A DNA stretch of 64,000 nt from Rhodeus uyekii (Eukaryota; Chordata; Actinopteri; Cypriniformes; Acheilognathidae): contig JAWRVZ010000057.1 of NCBI GenBank assembly GCA_037043235.1, positions 1,240,001 through 1,304,000 of the forward strand, given 5' to 3'. How positions within the stretch are numbered: position 1 is the first letter of the stretch; each line of letters starts with the position of its first letter. The notes under the pieces are model-generated. The model was not told the origin of the DNA, made no database searches, and saw nothing but the letters and a program-made list of their open reading frames with translations. Shown piece after piece: positions 34,301 to 44,217 of the stretch. The translations under genes and the position numbers were made by a program.

Positions 34301-34854
34301 TCCATTTGTACCTGTGGTTATCAACTGGAACAATATCCATCGCCAGCACGTAACTCTGGAAAGGTTCCATTCCAGAGAGACGAAAGCGGCAATAGGGAAA
34401 CATCCTACGACCTTGTTTGGTCAGAATCATCTCAGTCTGACACCTATAGAACTCATTCCACATACTGTTGTTGTCCAGTGTAACCGTGATGCCCTTACAT
34501 CTAACATCAGCAGGCAAGTTTTCCGACTGTGATGTGTTGTTGGTATCTGCAAATGTGGATGATGATGGATGGATGCCTGTTATAGCAGGGCAGATTGAAG
34601 ATTTCACCATTTTAGTTGCCTCACTAATTGCCACCAGACTGCTCTTGTCTTTCCCAGTATCACCAGACTGCAAATGTTTGAGGACAACAAAGATGGAAGG
34701 TGGAGTGGTTGTGGGAGGTGCCAGTGCTGGGGCAGTCATGCTCTCCTCATGAAGCACCATGGCACCCTGATTCCTTGTATCTGCCATGGAACTTAAGTCA
34801 TCTGCACAGGTTCTGTTCTGACCCTCTCGCCTCAGGGTATTTCAGGTCTACATC
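20382..34854 (-). CDS. mga: mga, MAX dimerisation protein MGA, complete coding sequence in 24 coding exons
   Basis: MGA pairs with MAX, binds E-box and T-box DNA, and belongs to the PRC1.6 repressor complex in the nucleus. Coding exons: 34787-33700, 33436-31642, 31210-31138, 31040-30930, 30836-30714, 30415-30323, 30196-29562, 29419-29125, 28983-28793, 28675-28511, 28424-28388, 27812-27394, 26988-26775, 26613-26305, 25125-24823, 24331-23586, 23477-23315 (one-base uncertainty), 23159-23114, 22984-22865, 22780-22669, 22337-21819, 21714-21589, 21492-21370, 21250-20382. Phases agree at the junctions, giving about 2,891 residues against roughly 3,000 in human. T-box lies at residues 100-283 and the bHLH-zipper starts near residue 2,270. 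A leader acceptor at 34854 implies a 5' UTR intron upstream. No frameshift or early stop was seen, so the gene appears intact. Confidence 0.97.
22669..23477 (-). CDS. mga: mga coding exons 17-20: basic helix-loop-helix zipper
   Basis: Exons 23477-23315, 23159-23114, 22984-22865 and 22780-22669. Exon 19 encodes the basic region and first helix, RVRLERKRRHTIKELFLKLQ, with the E-box-reading Glu and the ERKRR core; the loop is TLGKPAKNLEA. Helix 2 and the zipper follow: SRMNILIKAQKEIESLVKQ, then EDHLVKRREKLRAKRERYLQ. This is the MAX-pairing module of MGA. The lead-in (DIETIESAEENSIAKFREC) is a conserved acidic stretch. The last exon base (A) joins the next exon to make Asn. Confidence 0.94.
23586..24331 (-). 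CDS. mga: mga coding exon 16: Ser/Thr-rich region and acidic tail
   Basis: A 746-nt exon. The first two thirds are low-complexity Ser/Thr/Pro. The end is strongly acidic (DPEEEEISSDVTEITDDSDL and DDDQEDADSLS) just before the bHLH block. The acceptor is CCCCACAG and the donor GTAAGA. Confidence 0.93.
24823..26613 (-). CDS. mga: mga coding exons 14-15
   Basis: Exon 14 (26613-26305) encodes TKPPVGKVFTQFVVNHINSE and a Pro/Ser-rich segment ending in SLPLG at an internal GTAAGC donor. Exon 15 (25125-24823) encodes SGLVSTTTISSPGS, GKKTVFIKVMSR and MLLQVVKTADGNTLYRNPSG. The intron between them carries a 616-bp hAT-like element. Open sequence past the exon 14 donor is intron readthrough, not coding. 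Confidence 0.92.
25488..26103. mobile_element. non-autonomous hAT-like element in an mga intron
   Basis: A 616-bp element with terminal inverted repeats (TAGGGATGCAC at the left, GTGCATCCCTAA at the right). It is flanked on both sides by the same 8-bp direct repeat, ATGATAAT (25480-25487 and 26104-26111). An 8-bp target duplication with TAGGG-type ends is the hAT superfamily signature. It has no transposase frame, and it does not interrupt an exon. Confidence 0.85.
26775..27812 (-). CDS. mga: mga coding exons 12-13: conserved middle domain
   Basis: Exon 12 (27812-27394) encodes a structured block with HPFWIGKYLIEPVSK, GLPFLSRCCPAGLLKAEKK and PGRIMV. Exon 13 (26988-26775) continues NGKPYPQAKLELGQMGALHP and ANRLAAYITGR before a Thr/Ser-rich run. 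The GALHPANRLAAYITGR motif is an MGA hallmark as I recall it. The junction is phase 0. Confidence 0.94.
27897..28361. mobile_element. TTAA-bounded palindromic element (MITE) in an mga intron
   Basis: Begins TTAAAGGGCTAGTCAACTG and ends with the inverted counterpart (TTGGATGAACTAACCCTTTAA), about 465 bp. The same family occurs at 12872-13109. The ends and TTAA boundaries fit the very common fish 'TTAAAGGGATAGTTCACCC' family. Confidence 0.75.
28388..28983 (-). CDS. mga: mga coding exons 9-11, including a 37-nt microexon
   Basis: Exon 9 (28983-28793) encodes KRVNTLWNRKMEGFDSEILF and ends KQKT. Exon 10 (28675-28511, 165 nt, phase 0 at both ends) encodes FLKFIEVYTWMSKIFPDC and also ends KQKT. Exon 11 (28424-28388) is only 37 nt and encodes VDQHHISQVSTQ. 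Exon 10 can be skipped in frame; skipping exon 11 would shift the frame. Exon 11 is supported by AG/GT borders and by joining in frame to exon 12 (IEEGELVPLN). Confidence 0.85.
29125..29419 (-). CDS. mga: mga coding exon 8: paired cysteine-rich motif
   Basis: Encodes two similar cysteine clusters: C-x4-C-x3-C-x-C in CLNVFCRLGCVC, then after a basic His-rich spacer C-x4-C-x3-C-x-C in CGKPQCMLGCSC. This spacing could coordinate zinc and loosely resembles tesmin/CXC-type DNA-binding modules. The exon ends in a Lys-rich tail (KWKKKNKKRK) that could act as a nuclear localisation signal. The zinc and CXC reading is inference from spacing only. Confidence 0.9.
29562..30196 (-). CDS. mga: mga coding exon 7
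   Basis: A 635-nt exon, entered in phase 1 and ending in phase 0. It opens with LSAFCSDMLDEYLASEGKLI, passes through a Lys/Ser-rich disordered stretch and closes with DGAVWEGRHRTYITEERAAI and ALATLVTAE. Structure and function beyond the MGA family assignment are not evident. Confidence 0.93.
30323..31210 (-). CDS. mga: mga coding exons 3-6: conserved linker block
   Basis: Four short exons (31210-31138, 31040-30930, 30836-30714, 30415-30323), each ending one base into a codon. They encode KALEIHLGDD, VSYENIKEKIEVLEQTLL with VMKHRQVIHPVLQEVGLKL, then DLQYLGVQLPIPPP, then FVSRTGKTTDFTKIKGWRDK. These strings match the MGA-specific conserved central region as I recall it. A palindromic hAT-like element sits in the intron between exons 5 and 6. 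Confidence 0.94.
30497..30676. mobile_element. 180-bp palindromic hAT-like MITE in an mga intron
   Basis: The left arm carries GGTCCTGGGTAGCCACAGTC and the right arm its inverted near-copy; the ends are CAGGG and CCTG. About 45 bp at each end pair imperfectly, around a short AT-rich middle. The flanks agree at only five of eight bases, so the insertion is old. Confidence 0.65.
31642..33436 (-). CDS. mga: mga coding exon 2: long disordered Ser/Thr/Pro-rich segment
   Basis: A 1,795-nt exon reading SSLAFSDFIKGAHVKVKRLS near its start, the conserved block following the MGA T-box region. It continues through about 500 residues of low-complexity Ser/Thr/Pro/Asp sequence. It ends with a more conserved piece, GPVPAPMQPSLEDVEGQLFV, just before a GTAACA donor. 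No folded domain is evident in the middle; this is typical of MGA. Confidence 0.95.
33700..34787 (-). CDS. mga: mga coding exon 1: N-terminus and T-box DNA-binding domain
   Basis: Starts MADTRNQGAM. The first 99 residues are Pro/Ser/Thr-rich. The T-box spans about residues 100-283, with family signatures at MWNEFYRCQTEMILTKQGRR, RMFPYCRFRLSGMEP, DNHRYKWSGKGWETNG, FYRLKLCNN, LHSMHRYLPRLHV and FAVTAYQN. The MGA T-box sits entirely in one exon here. It ends with a GTAAGT donor in phase 2. The start is the first in-frame ATG after a plausible acceptor at 34854. Confidence 0.96.
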
Positions 34855-35202
34855 CTTTAAAAAACAAGACATACACGATATGGCACGGTCAAATCTTGTT
34901 TGACAGCTAGTAACTGTAAAGCTTAACATTTAAGTATATTATAAACGGTTATAAGTTACTCACAACCCCTCACCCTGCTTGGCCTCTATGGATAAACTTG
35001 TCAAGGATAAAAATTCAATTCCATAAATACATTAACTTGTCAGTTGTCAAAAGGTTTACACCTTGCTAGAGAAATGTCCGAATAAGAAGATTGGTGTGTA
35101 GTGTATGGTGCTATATGGACTACATACATCACAAGTGGTTGACCATCATAGGCTTCTAAGCGTTGCATTAGCCTCAAGATAATTTGTGAGGACATCTATA
35201 TA

Positions 35203-36021
35203 CAATGGAATCCGGTAATGTCAACGGCCTCGGGGGTTGCAAAAAAGCATCGAGATAACCAACAGCCAATATGGCGATTTATTTGATGAAGCAATCACCA
35301 TGCTATAAAAATGTACATACACTGTATATGTTTGATAACAACAAAAGGCATATGTGCACCAACTAACAGCAGAGATTTACAATACAAAAACACCTTTGAT
35401 TCTCAATACAAACGTTTAATTATATTCTCCAACATTTCAAACACAATGATCGTTCACAGCGTAAACACAGTGACAACACACGTGTAAACACATTCGCTCA
35501 TAACATATTCGGGATGGGGCCCACAGCAGCACTTGCAGCACTAGCGCAAGAACGATATATGCCTTCACTTCAGAGTCTCCAAAAGTCTCCAATAACTCCA
35601 GATAAAGTCGTTAAATTTGTCGCTAGTCGCTTTTTTTTGAAAATGTGTCACTAGAGTGGTTTAAATACTCGCTAAATATAGCGACAAAGGCGCTAAGTTG
35701 GCAACACTGTCCGAGAGTTCTTCTGCGGCTGCGCGGCACTGTGAGTGAAGCGTCACTGGAGATTCACGTACGATCCACGTGCAACGCGAACTCAGCGCAT
35801 GCGCAGTGAACTAGGTATGATCATTAGTCACGAGATAACCATGTGAAGAGGCAAATTTGTCCCTCTTTTGCGCTCGAGATATCAGGGTTCGGCGACATTA
35901 AAATCTAAATAACCGATAAGAAAATGCTACAACAAACAGGGAGTTTGGCGGTTCCACTTCAAAAACGTTGACATAATAGGGATGGCGAGTTAACCGTGGT
36001 CAAGATAAGTGAACTCCACTG
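35203..36021. mobile_element. pogo-like non-autonomous element
   Basis: Ends CAATGGAATCCGGTAATGTC and the imperfect inverse GATAAGTGAACTCCACTG, each next to a TA. It is 819 bp with no frame. An NRF1-type palindrome (GCGCATGCGC near 35797) lies inside, so it should not be read as the mga promoter. Confidence 0.55.
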
Positions 36022-38109
36022 TATGTTATAGAAAAAATATATCCTGGACAAGGGGTATTCAACTTTGCTCTTGGAAGGCCACCATGCAACACTTTAATCC
36101 TGCGAAACTATTCATGAAACTTAATTACAGGAAGGTAAAATATTTTAACTTTGACCATTCATGAGCAGTGTTGAGTACCTGTTCTAAACTGTCTTCCTCT
36201 ACCTCTGGGTCTGTAAAGGACAAATGGTAAATAAAAAGCTTTGTTGTTTGGTTACTTTCAAAATGAACTGCAAACATATGGAGGTACATGCAGCATTTAC
36301 TGAGGATCTGTTGTCTAAAGAAAGGAAATAGATACAAGAAAATGTCATGGTACATTGAACACAAGTTACACCTGTTCATGGAAACAAGAGTTGTGTTATT
36401 TGATCGCGAGTGGTCACTACAAAATACAGGTAGAAACAGGGTCTAAAACATTTTGTGATGGGATCACTGAAACCATTCGTAAGTTGTCAAAAATGCAGGT
36501 GACCACATCACACTGTAGAGAAAACAGTATCCATCCTGAAAGCATTGTGAAATGCCTGTGAAGTACCGCCTACACACAACCTTTTTCATTTGCTTCCTTT
36601 CCTTCTTGCTCATTAGCAGTACAGTATGCACGCACTGCAGATAACACTCCCAAAAACTGATGCAGAGCGTTGAGGGTGCGTCTTGACAAATCTGAATACA
36701 GGAGGTGTATCGTAACACACGGAAGCTGCAAAGTATCTCAACCGACCACTTGTGATTGGATCACTGAAAACATAAAAACGGTGCCATTGTGTAACATTCA
36801 CAAACGACATCTCATCCCAAGGCCTCTGACTCAACCAATGTCATTCTACTACCCATCCCAAAATTGCTTGGGCTAAATTCAAACGGGGAAAGACTAAGTC
36901 AAATATGTTAGTATTTAAAGAAATAATGTGAATAAGTCCTGTGGTCTGCTTATTTAGTGTATACATTTAGACACTGATTAGAATAATAGGGGTAAAAAGA
37001 TGTATGCTTATTAACAGAGTAACCTCTTTGAAAACAATCATTCTTCTTGCAATTCTATTTGGTTCCCACTAGTTACATTGGTCAGCTATAACAATGTTTT
37101 ATCTGTTTTATGTTGTCAACAGCGCAGTTCAGGCACATGAGAGTACTATTGGTTTTAATGTATATCATGTAATAAGAAAATTAAGCAAAATTAATTCTTA
37201 AATTAAAAAAAGCGAAGAGGAAAAACTACATTTTCATGTAAACAATAATGAGTGTGACTGAGCTTCCAGACAATGTAGTTTTGACAAGCAGATAATATAC
37301 TGATATTTTTAAATATGCCACAAAACAAAACCTTGTTTTGAGGAAGATTCATTATGTATAGGTAGTTTTTTGTTAATTAATTGAAGCCTAGGCAACATAT
37401 AGAGAAACAACATAATTGCCCTTTCTAATTTCCGATTGCATTACATTGTTCATTCTTGAAGAAGCGCATACACCTTCATATTCAACTTGTCCATTCAGAG
37501 ATAAACTCACTGTTTTGGACCATTAGCTCAACTGAGTCTATCTGCAGTACCTGTGTTTCCTTTGTCCTACCTGTGACATGACAATCTCGCTCTTCTGATA
37601 CAGAATATTTTAATCAATAAATTAAAGTTCTAACACAAGACATTGTATAACAGCCTAAATGACAGCTAATAACCTAACAAACAATTGAAGAGCTTTTAAA
37701 GAGCTTAAAAAATATTATTTTTTTTATGGAGGGATTCTGCAAAAATGACAACTGATTTGCTAAATCACTTACCAAAATAATTAAAATTCCAAACATTATC
37801 TAAACAAAACCTACATGATGCAGTACTCACTTAATACCCTGCAAATACAAACTGTTCATATAATTTATTCAATGCACCTACCAGGCCTATAATATCTAGT
37901 GTAAGCATGTGAAGCAATTAATCTCCTTAAAATTATGTACCAATATAATTATTAGGAATTTAATTAATAACAATGATACAAAAATAACTTCTAGCTTAGT
38001 AAGTTTTATAAAAATCAATAAGAACTTGAGGAAGAGCTTTATTGTGAACAGCCCACTGCATACCGTTTAGCTGTGACTATATTAAGAATATGGTACAACC
38101 TTGTGTTTA

Positions 38110-38674
38110 CAGTGATCCCTCGTTTATCACGGTTAATATGGACCGGAACCCCCGGGATAGGTGAAAATCCAGAAAGCAGGATCGGCCGCCCTAGGAATTT
38201 CCATATATATGTGTGTAGGTACCAGAATGTCTAAAATATGTATATTTATACTTTAAATATATTTTAATTAAATCTATTACTCTCTCTCTCTCATACGATA
38301 CGTATTATGGTGTTCTACACTCATCAATGACAGTAGTAACTTGAGACTTCATTAATGACGACGATGACAGACCTGTGCGGTTCGATGATGATGGTGTTAC
38401 TGCACTGGTATAATGAGGCCTTTAAATCAGTTCGGGATCGTCAACATTTGCTTCTGAGAGAGGCGAAGGAACCTCCGGGAACCAATCACGTGCCTTGTCT
38501 GAGTGTACAAAGCCTCTGAGAGAGTTTCTCTCTTTGTCTGGAATCCTGCGAAACCGTTTCTCTCGCATCACGATGAAGCATCGCTGCTCTCTGCAATACG
38601 GCTGCCGATATGGCGGTATTTTGAATTTTTATTTTCAATGAACAATTTTGAAAAATCTGCGATGCAGATCACTG
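38110..38674. mobile_element. pogo/Tigger-like non-autonomous element, second copy
   Basis: Ends CAGTGATCCCTCG and AGATCACTG, flanked by TA on both sides. Shares the segment encoding YKASERVSLFVW (as a chance frame) with the 9074 copy. Confidence 0.65.
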
Positions 38675-38830
38675 TATTATTGATAAAATGTTACAACCCA
38701 TTTTCTTTGTGCTGTGTAATCACTCACTACCCTTTTAGAGTAAGCTAACCAAATTGTGGTTAATGCTATTTTTACCTCGAAGTCAAAGATGTGCTAGAAA
38801 TTGGTTAGTTTACCCAAAGCTGGCACACAG

Positions 38831-39506
38831 TAGGGATGCGCAAATTTAGTCGACTACATGGTACAGCTGCTACTAGTCAACACTGAAAACAAGTCGACTA
38901 CATGATAAAAAAATACACAATATTTTATAGTTCAATTGACTGTTTTAATCTGACATTTTAAACAGCGCCTCCGTTAACGGGCGTAATTTACGTCCTAAAA
39001 TCGCCAGCGTACGCCGAAATTTTAAGTTCAGGAAGTCCGCAGGACGTCCTGTTTAATGGTTTTACGCCAGATCACAGAGCGCTCGACGTACATGTGCATT
39101 GCAAAGTGACCAAATGCATTGTAAATCACCACATGCGCCGTAGGCGTGTATGCTAAGCGACTCCATTGATAAGGACACAGCAGGTCACTTAATCTCTTTC
39201 GCCATACAACTCCTGTCAAGATGTACACTAGTGATGTAACTATGGTAATTCCCGCAAACTACTGAAACTCCGCCTACTGCGGGGATCGCGAAAGCCAACA
39301 GCGAGAGCTATGGCCATAAACTAATTGATAACTATGCACAAACGCGCGGGGATCTTGAAACTGTGAGAGATGTGTTATATTGACGGGTAAACTTTCCCGA
39401 AACTCCCCAAAATAGCCTGGTTATCTGTGCATGATACGGAATGCTCCGCCCCGTGAAATTTGTGGATGTTAATAATTATCTACCACTATGGATCCTTCAT
39501 CTACTA

Positions 39507-39586
<80 letters not shown>

Positions 39587-40351
39587 GATCTTACGAGAAC
39601 GTCTACGCTTCGAAGAAACCAAGCAATAATAGTAATGGGCGGAGTTTATGCAAATTAACCTTGACATAGACCTTTGTATCTTTTCTAGTATATTTTATAT
39701 GTAACAGGCATAAAATTATTGTGCTTTACGACGTAGTAGTACTGTAACAGGGACTTCCAAAAATAATACCTGGGACTTCCAAAAACTAACATCTGGAAGT
39801 CTGGACTTCCAAAAAAAACAAATCTTAGTGGAAGCGCTGTTTAAAACAGTTTTAAAAAATAAAACATCAAAATAGAACGTTTGAAAAAACTGAGCAGAAA
39901 CAAAATCTTTACCGCAGATCTAGCATGCATTTTTCCCCGCTGCGGCCTCAAAAATGACTACTCGAAAGACGAGCGAGGTGTGGGAGTATTTTAAATTAGA
40001 AGGAGACGGAAAAGTGTAATGTAAACTATGTCGTGTCACACTGGCATATAACAATTCCACTGGATCCGTGCGTAACCATATTAATAACAGACAGATGTTA
40101 GGAGAGACTAGCGTCATTTACTATAACTGTTCGCCACGGTGATCCCGCTCACGCTGAAATAAGAAATATATATATATTAGCGGCATTTATTATAGGGATT
40201 TGAACTTGACTCACAGATTAACTATTTAAAATTTATCATTACTAAATTTACATTTATTTTTGACTGTCTTCTGAGGTTCTTAGTTTTAGACTAGCCGGTT
40301 ACAAAACTTTTGTATAAACGACTAACAAATTAGTCATAGCGCACATCCCTA
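38831..40351 (+). mobile_element. degraded hAT-like transposon with a BED zinc-finger remnant
   Basis: Inverted ends (TAGGGATGCGCAAATTTAGT at the left, GCGCACATCCCTA at the right) span 1,521 bp. The flanks GCACACAG and GTAGACAG agree at six of eight bases. At about 39953-40090 the plus strand encodes a BED-type finger: SEVWEYFKLEGDGKV, one stop, then CKLCRVTLAYNNS and VRNHINNR (W-x-YF, C-x2-C, H). The rest of the transposase is gone, and a (TA)n run at 39509-39585 lies inside. It is inactive. Confidence 0.75.
39509..39585. repeat. (TA)n microsatellite
   Basis: About 38 TA units, inside the degraded hAT element. Alternating Tyr/Ile frames here are artefacts. Confidence 0.95.
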
Positions 40352-40705
40352 GTAGACAGCAGTTATTTAATGAACATGATTTATTCTTTTATTAATGGAG
40401 TTTGGCACCTTTTGTGCAACTCGCATCATTTAATACACAGCACCAAAAAGAAAGGGTAAAAAGGTGCGTTCACGCCATGTTGTAATTGCCGCAATTACTA
40501 GATATCGACTTGTAAAAAAGCATTCATGTGCTTATAGAGTTAATAATCACAGCTTGTAAAATAGGAATTTTCTGAGTGCTCGTACCTGTACCAACTGACC
40601 GCTGCAGTTTCATTTAAGCGTTGATAGTGATGCCAAAGAAACGCATAATCCCCAGGCTGTATTTAACTCTACTTTCGCAAACCTTCCCAAGCATTTTCCT
40701 TAGGG

Positions 40706-40887
40706 CAGGGGTCGGGAACCTATGGCTCGCGAGCCATATATGGCTCTTTTGATGGCTACTTATGGCTCTTTTGACGCCGCCACTCCCCGTCGACAGATCG
40801 ATCGACAGGACTATGCTCTACACAGCTTCATGTTAAAAAAAAAAGTGGGTATATGGCTCTCTCAGACAAAAAGGTTCCCGACCCCTG
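40706..40887. mobile_element. 182-bp hAT MITE with a perfect 8-bp target duplication
   Basis: Ends CAGGGGTCGGGAACC and GGTTCCCGACCCCTG are exact inverted copies. The flanks are CCTTAGGG on both sides (40698-40705 and 40888-40895). It has no coding capacity. Confidence 0.88.
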
Positions 40888-40950
40888 CCTTAGGGGACTC
40901 CCCACGATCATTTTGAAGTACGTTTAAATTCGGCAATTGGGGTTAATATA

Positions 40951-41676
40951 GGCCACGTCCACACAAAGCCGGTGCATTCCCTATCCGATAATTTTTTTCC
41001 TCGTTCTAAAAAAAAAAATTCCGTAAATACGGCGTCGTCTCAAGAAATATCAGCGTACACACGAAACCACTAAAACCGACTGAAAGCAGTGTAGTATATA
41101 TGCCAGACCAGTATGGGGCGCTGTAATTCTGCCACAGATATACACCATACATGGAGAAGAAGACTTTGAGCATGCGCATAACCTTGTGCGCTGTATACTA
41201 ACCAAGAAGAAGAAGATGGTGTTGTCCATTATCAATCAAATTTATTTATATAGCGCCTTACAACAGCCAAAAGGTGCACAAGGCGCTTTCCAAAAAAAAA
41301 AGGGGGGTACCATAATCGCTTGTTGCTCACCACAATTGCATAGAAGCAATAGATTTTGCTGTAATAAAGCTAGTAGGCTTAGTAGCTTCTGCAGGACGAA
41401 CACAATCATGTAGTCCGCCATTATTGTTGTTGTAACGTGTGACACAGCTGACACGTGATGTGATGACATCATCGTTTCACAAAATATATGAATTGGCTGT
41501 ACACATGAAACCGCAAGGGTGTCGTTTTCAGAGTTATCCACTTTATGACCCGGTTTAAAAAATAAAAAAAAAAGCGGTTCCAGTCTCCCAAAACGCCAGA
41601 TCCGTGTGGACGAAACGCCAATACGATAACAAATGTATACGTATAAAGTAAAACGCGTCTCAGTGTGGACGGGCCC
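40951..41676. mobile_element. Harbinger-like non-autonomous element, copy 1
   Basis: Ends GGCCACGTCCACAC and GTGTGGACGGGCCC, flanked by ATA on both sides. The same family lies at 60251-60697 in the opposite orientation. An L2/SINE-type piece (TTTATATAGCGCCTTACAAC near 41240) and extra sequence are inserted. The family call rests on the 3-bp duplication and is inference. Confidence 0.6.
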
Positions 41677-42769
41677 ATAGACAGTCTCTTGACCCCTCAA
41701 TTCTGAACGAGGGATCAAGTTCTCAATACATTTTCATATATGTACACTTCAGATCCATAGACAACAATGCAACATGATTGTGACTTCACAGCAGATCACG
41801 CTGAATTAACCCCACACAACTCTAGCGAACGATTTTAGAGTTGACGTTCAACCGCATAATACATGCAGCTACCCTAAGCGGAGTGATATTATTTATTGTA
41901 CTGTGCTATTTTTATACATTTTCTCCAACAGCCCAAGCATACACAGGCGATTAGAACACTACGCAAAACAAATTCATAAGGAAAAATAAAACAATAAATC
42001 AGCGCCATTGCTGACTCTTATTGATCAAGGGCTTATTTTGATCCATTTAAACGCATTGCAAGGGTCCCGCCAGTAGAGGGTGTTAACAGGAAGGGCATAC
42101 AACTTGGATTTAAACGCAGCGTCAGGACGTTAACATCGCCGGATATAACGTCACGTAGCGTCATCGCGAGACTAGGTAAGTACAACACGAGCATACATGT
42201 TCCTCGTCACGTGATGAACTCGTAATACTCTATAAAACTTTAAACCACTTTTATTAGGCTGCTTCCTTCCGCGACTTAAATCTCCATCCACGGGAAAGAA
42301 GGGAAACGCCAGCAAACACTGTTTCGCCTTAGGAGCAGACTCCTATTTTAACATGATGCATTATTAATTACATGCGATGAGTGACAAAGGTTTGTTATTG
42401 ATTTAATAAGCACTAGAATATGACCGGGTTTTAAATAATACCGTAACTAGTGTAACCGCTGCATATAACCCTTAATACGACGATGCAATTCGAACAAAAC
42501 TATTTATTTATAATGTTAAGCAACGTAATGTCACCATTTTTCTGCTTTTAAAAAGAGTCAACGCCACGACACCACTTTAGCCACATGCTTTCGGAGAAAA
42601 ACATGTCCGATCTTTAAGACACAAAAATAATGGTAATAAAAAACGAAATAGCTTGAGGAATGACGTCAAACGCATTTGCAGAGTAACGTCGCATAAACAG
42701 CGAAAAGGCGCATGTTTACTGTAAAACATCACTAGACTACCTGTTTTACCTAATTCACAGGTGAGGAAA

Positions 42770-43330
42770 CGTGGCTGCCGTCGGCGTGCAGGTTGTTTAT
42801 CCATTCAAAGTCAAGAAAGTGAGTTTCAGTCTCCTTTTGTGTGACGGCCGTCGAGTAATATTCGTCGATGGCGCGTGTCTCTAATAGGCCCGAGAACTAA
42901 AAGTTGGCGCGGGCGGCGCGTGCACGTCGAGGCATCCCGAATGGCGCGTGGAGGGAGGGTCTGCTCTGGCCAGCAAATCACCACGAAAACACCCTTGCTC
43001 AGCGAACTTTTGCGGTCACTGTAACAGACACAGCTGCATCCGGATTAGACTGTTACCTTTTGTCATTATGTAATGCATATTATGCACACTCTCTCTCCTG
43101 TCTTCGTTAATGTTGTGTTTTTTTTCTCTCTCCCTCCTCACATTATTACACCGTGCGTCTCACCCTCCGAGGTTTACGTGCGTGCGGTGACGTCAGCACG
43201 TCGTCGCTCGATACACTGCACGCGCTCGTGTGCGACTGCTGTGCGCATGCGCCGCCCGGGACTGATGAGGCTCGTTGGTCGCATCGCGCATGCGTTTACT
43301 TAACGCCTTTGTTTACGTCATGGCTGCCTC
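42770..43330. promoter_or_regulatory. CpG-rich stretch, candidate mga promoter
   Basis: The most CpG-dense DNA in the window, with runs such as GGCGCGGGCGGCGCGTGC near 42905 and two NRF1-like palindromes (TGCGCATGCGCC near 43241 and CGCGCATGCG near 43284). It lies between the tyro3 3' end and the mga leader acceptor at 34854, so it best fits the mga 5' end, with an intron of about 8 kb. Donor-like sites exist on both strands nearby (plus-strand TAG/GTAAGT near 42175), so a divergent transcript is possible. The first exon is not placed. Confidence 0.45.
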
Positions 43331-43889
43331 GATTCGCATTGGCTTGGTTTTTATTCGAATGACGAATATCGGACATAACAAAAGCGTCGTGTCGTAAAAA
43401 GATTTATCTTCCGTCCGGTTTGAAACTGCGCGTCACAAATGCAACGATTCATAGTAGATTCGTCTTGGGAACCATAAACGCATATTTTGAGGCAAAGGGA
43501 GGATTGTTCATAGAGATGCCGAACCCTTTATTCCAATGCTCCATTAAACTTGCTCTCCGCTCGTTTGTCAGTCTGACGTTACTGGTTTTCGTTCTCAGTT
43601 TACAAGCATATAATGACAGAAGGGATTTAAAGCCCAATAAAATGAGGCATGTTGCATGTCTATTTCCTTATTGTTGATTTTGCTGCCCGTGAGAGAGTAT
43701 TTTGTGCATTACAGCAGGGAAATGTTGACATGGTTCCACGGATCATCTCAAATAGAAGAAAAAAAACCCTCTTTGCTTAGTTTCACTAATACTAATATGA
43801 AAGTGTTATTGCTAGATAAAGTTGCTTTCAGGAGAATTGTCAATAGCTCCAATTAGTGTTTCCTGATCATATACATTTCTACACTTTTT

Positions 43890-44022
43890 TTCAAAGAGAC
43901 TTACATTGGATTCAAGATACACATTGACATTTTAAACAGGTCTTGCTTTCCCTGGGAATCGAATCCATGCCCTTGGCTTTGTGAGCGCCACACTCTACTG
44001 TTAAAGCTACAGGAAAACTGTA
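43890..44022 (-). repeat. tRNA-derived SINE
   Basis: On the minus strand: CCTGTAGCTTTAACAGTAGAG, a B box GGATTCGATTCCC and the AATGTAAGTC tail. It is not a functional tRNA gene, because the cloverleaf is incomplete. Confidence 0.7.
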
Positions 44023-44217
44023 AAGATCATGATGATCCTGCATGCTTGTCAAGGATATTTTGACTTGTAGTGGACATGATCCAAAGAGCAATTGTGTTCT
44101 AGTATTGTTAAACATTTTTGGCATTACAATACATGCTACATTGATTTAATTTGGTCCTCTAAAGCCACATCCCCAATAAACTTCAACACGGATGATTTTT
44201 AGGTCTAGAATAGATGT

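Larger units (their letters stand above)
34855..42769. other. mga 5' intron or intergenic DNA, transposon-dense
   Basis: No gene is supported here. It contains pogo-like elements at 35203-36021 and 38110-38674, a degraded hAT with a BED finger at 38831-40351, a 182-bp hAT MITE at 40706-40887 and a Harbinger-like element at 40951-41676. The stretch 36.0-38.1 kb is AT-rich with nothing clear. Confidence 0.7.

Noticed and set aside
35797..35806. NRF1-like GCGCATGCGC as mga promoter
   Set aside because: It lies inside a TA-flanked pogo-like element; the CpG cluster near 43 kb is a better candidate.
39441..39669. Tyr/Ile alternating open frames
   Set aside because: Direct product of the (TA)n run.
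43073..43677. Plus-strand frames of 69-85 residues near the CpG cluster
   Set aside because: CpG-rich DNA has few stops; overlapping frames and no family. A divergent noncoding transcript is left as a possibility only.
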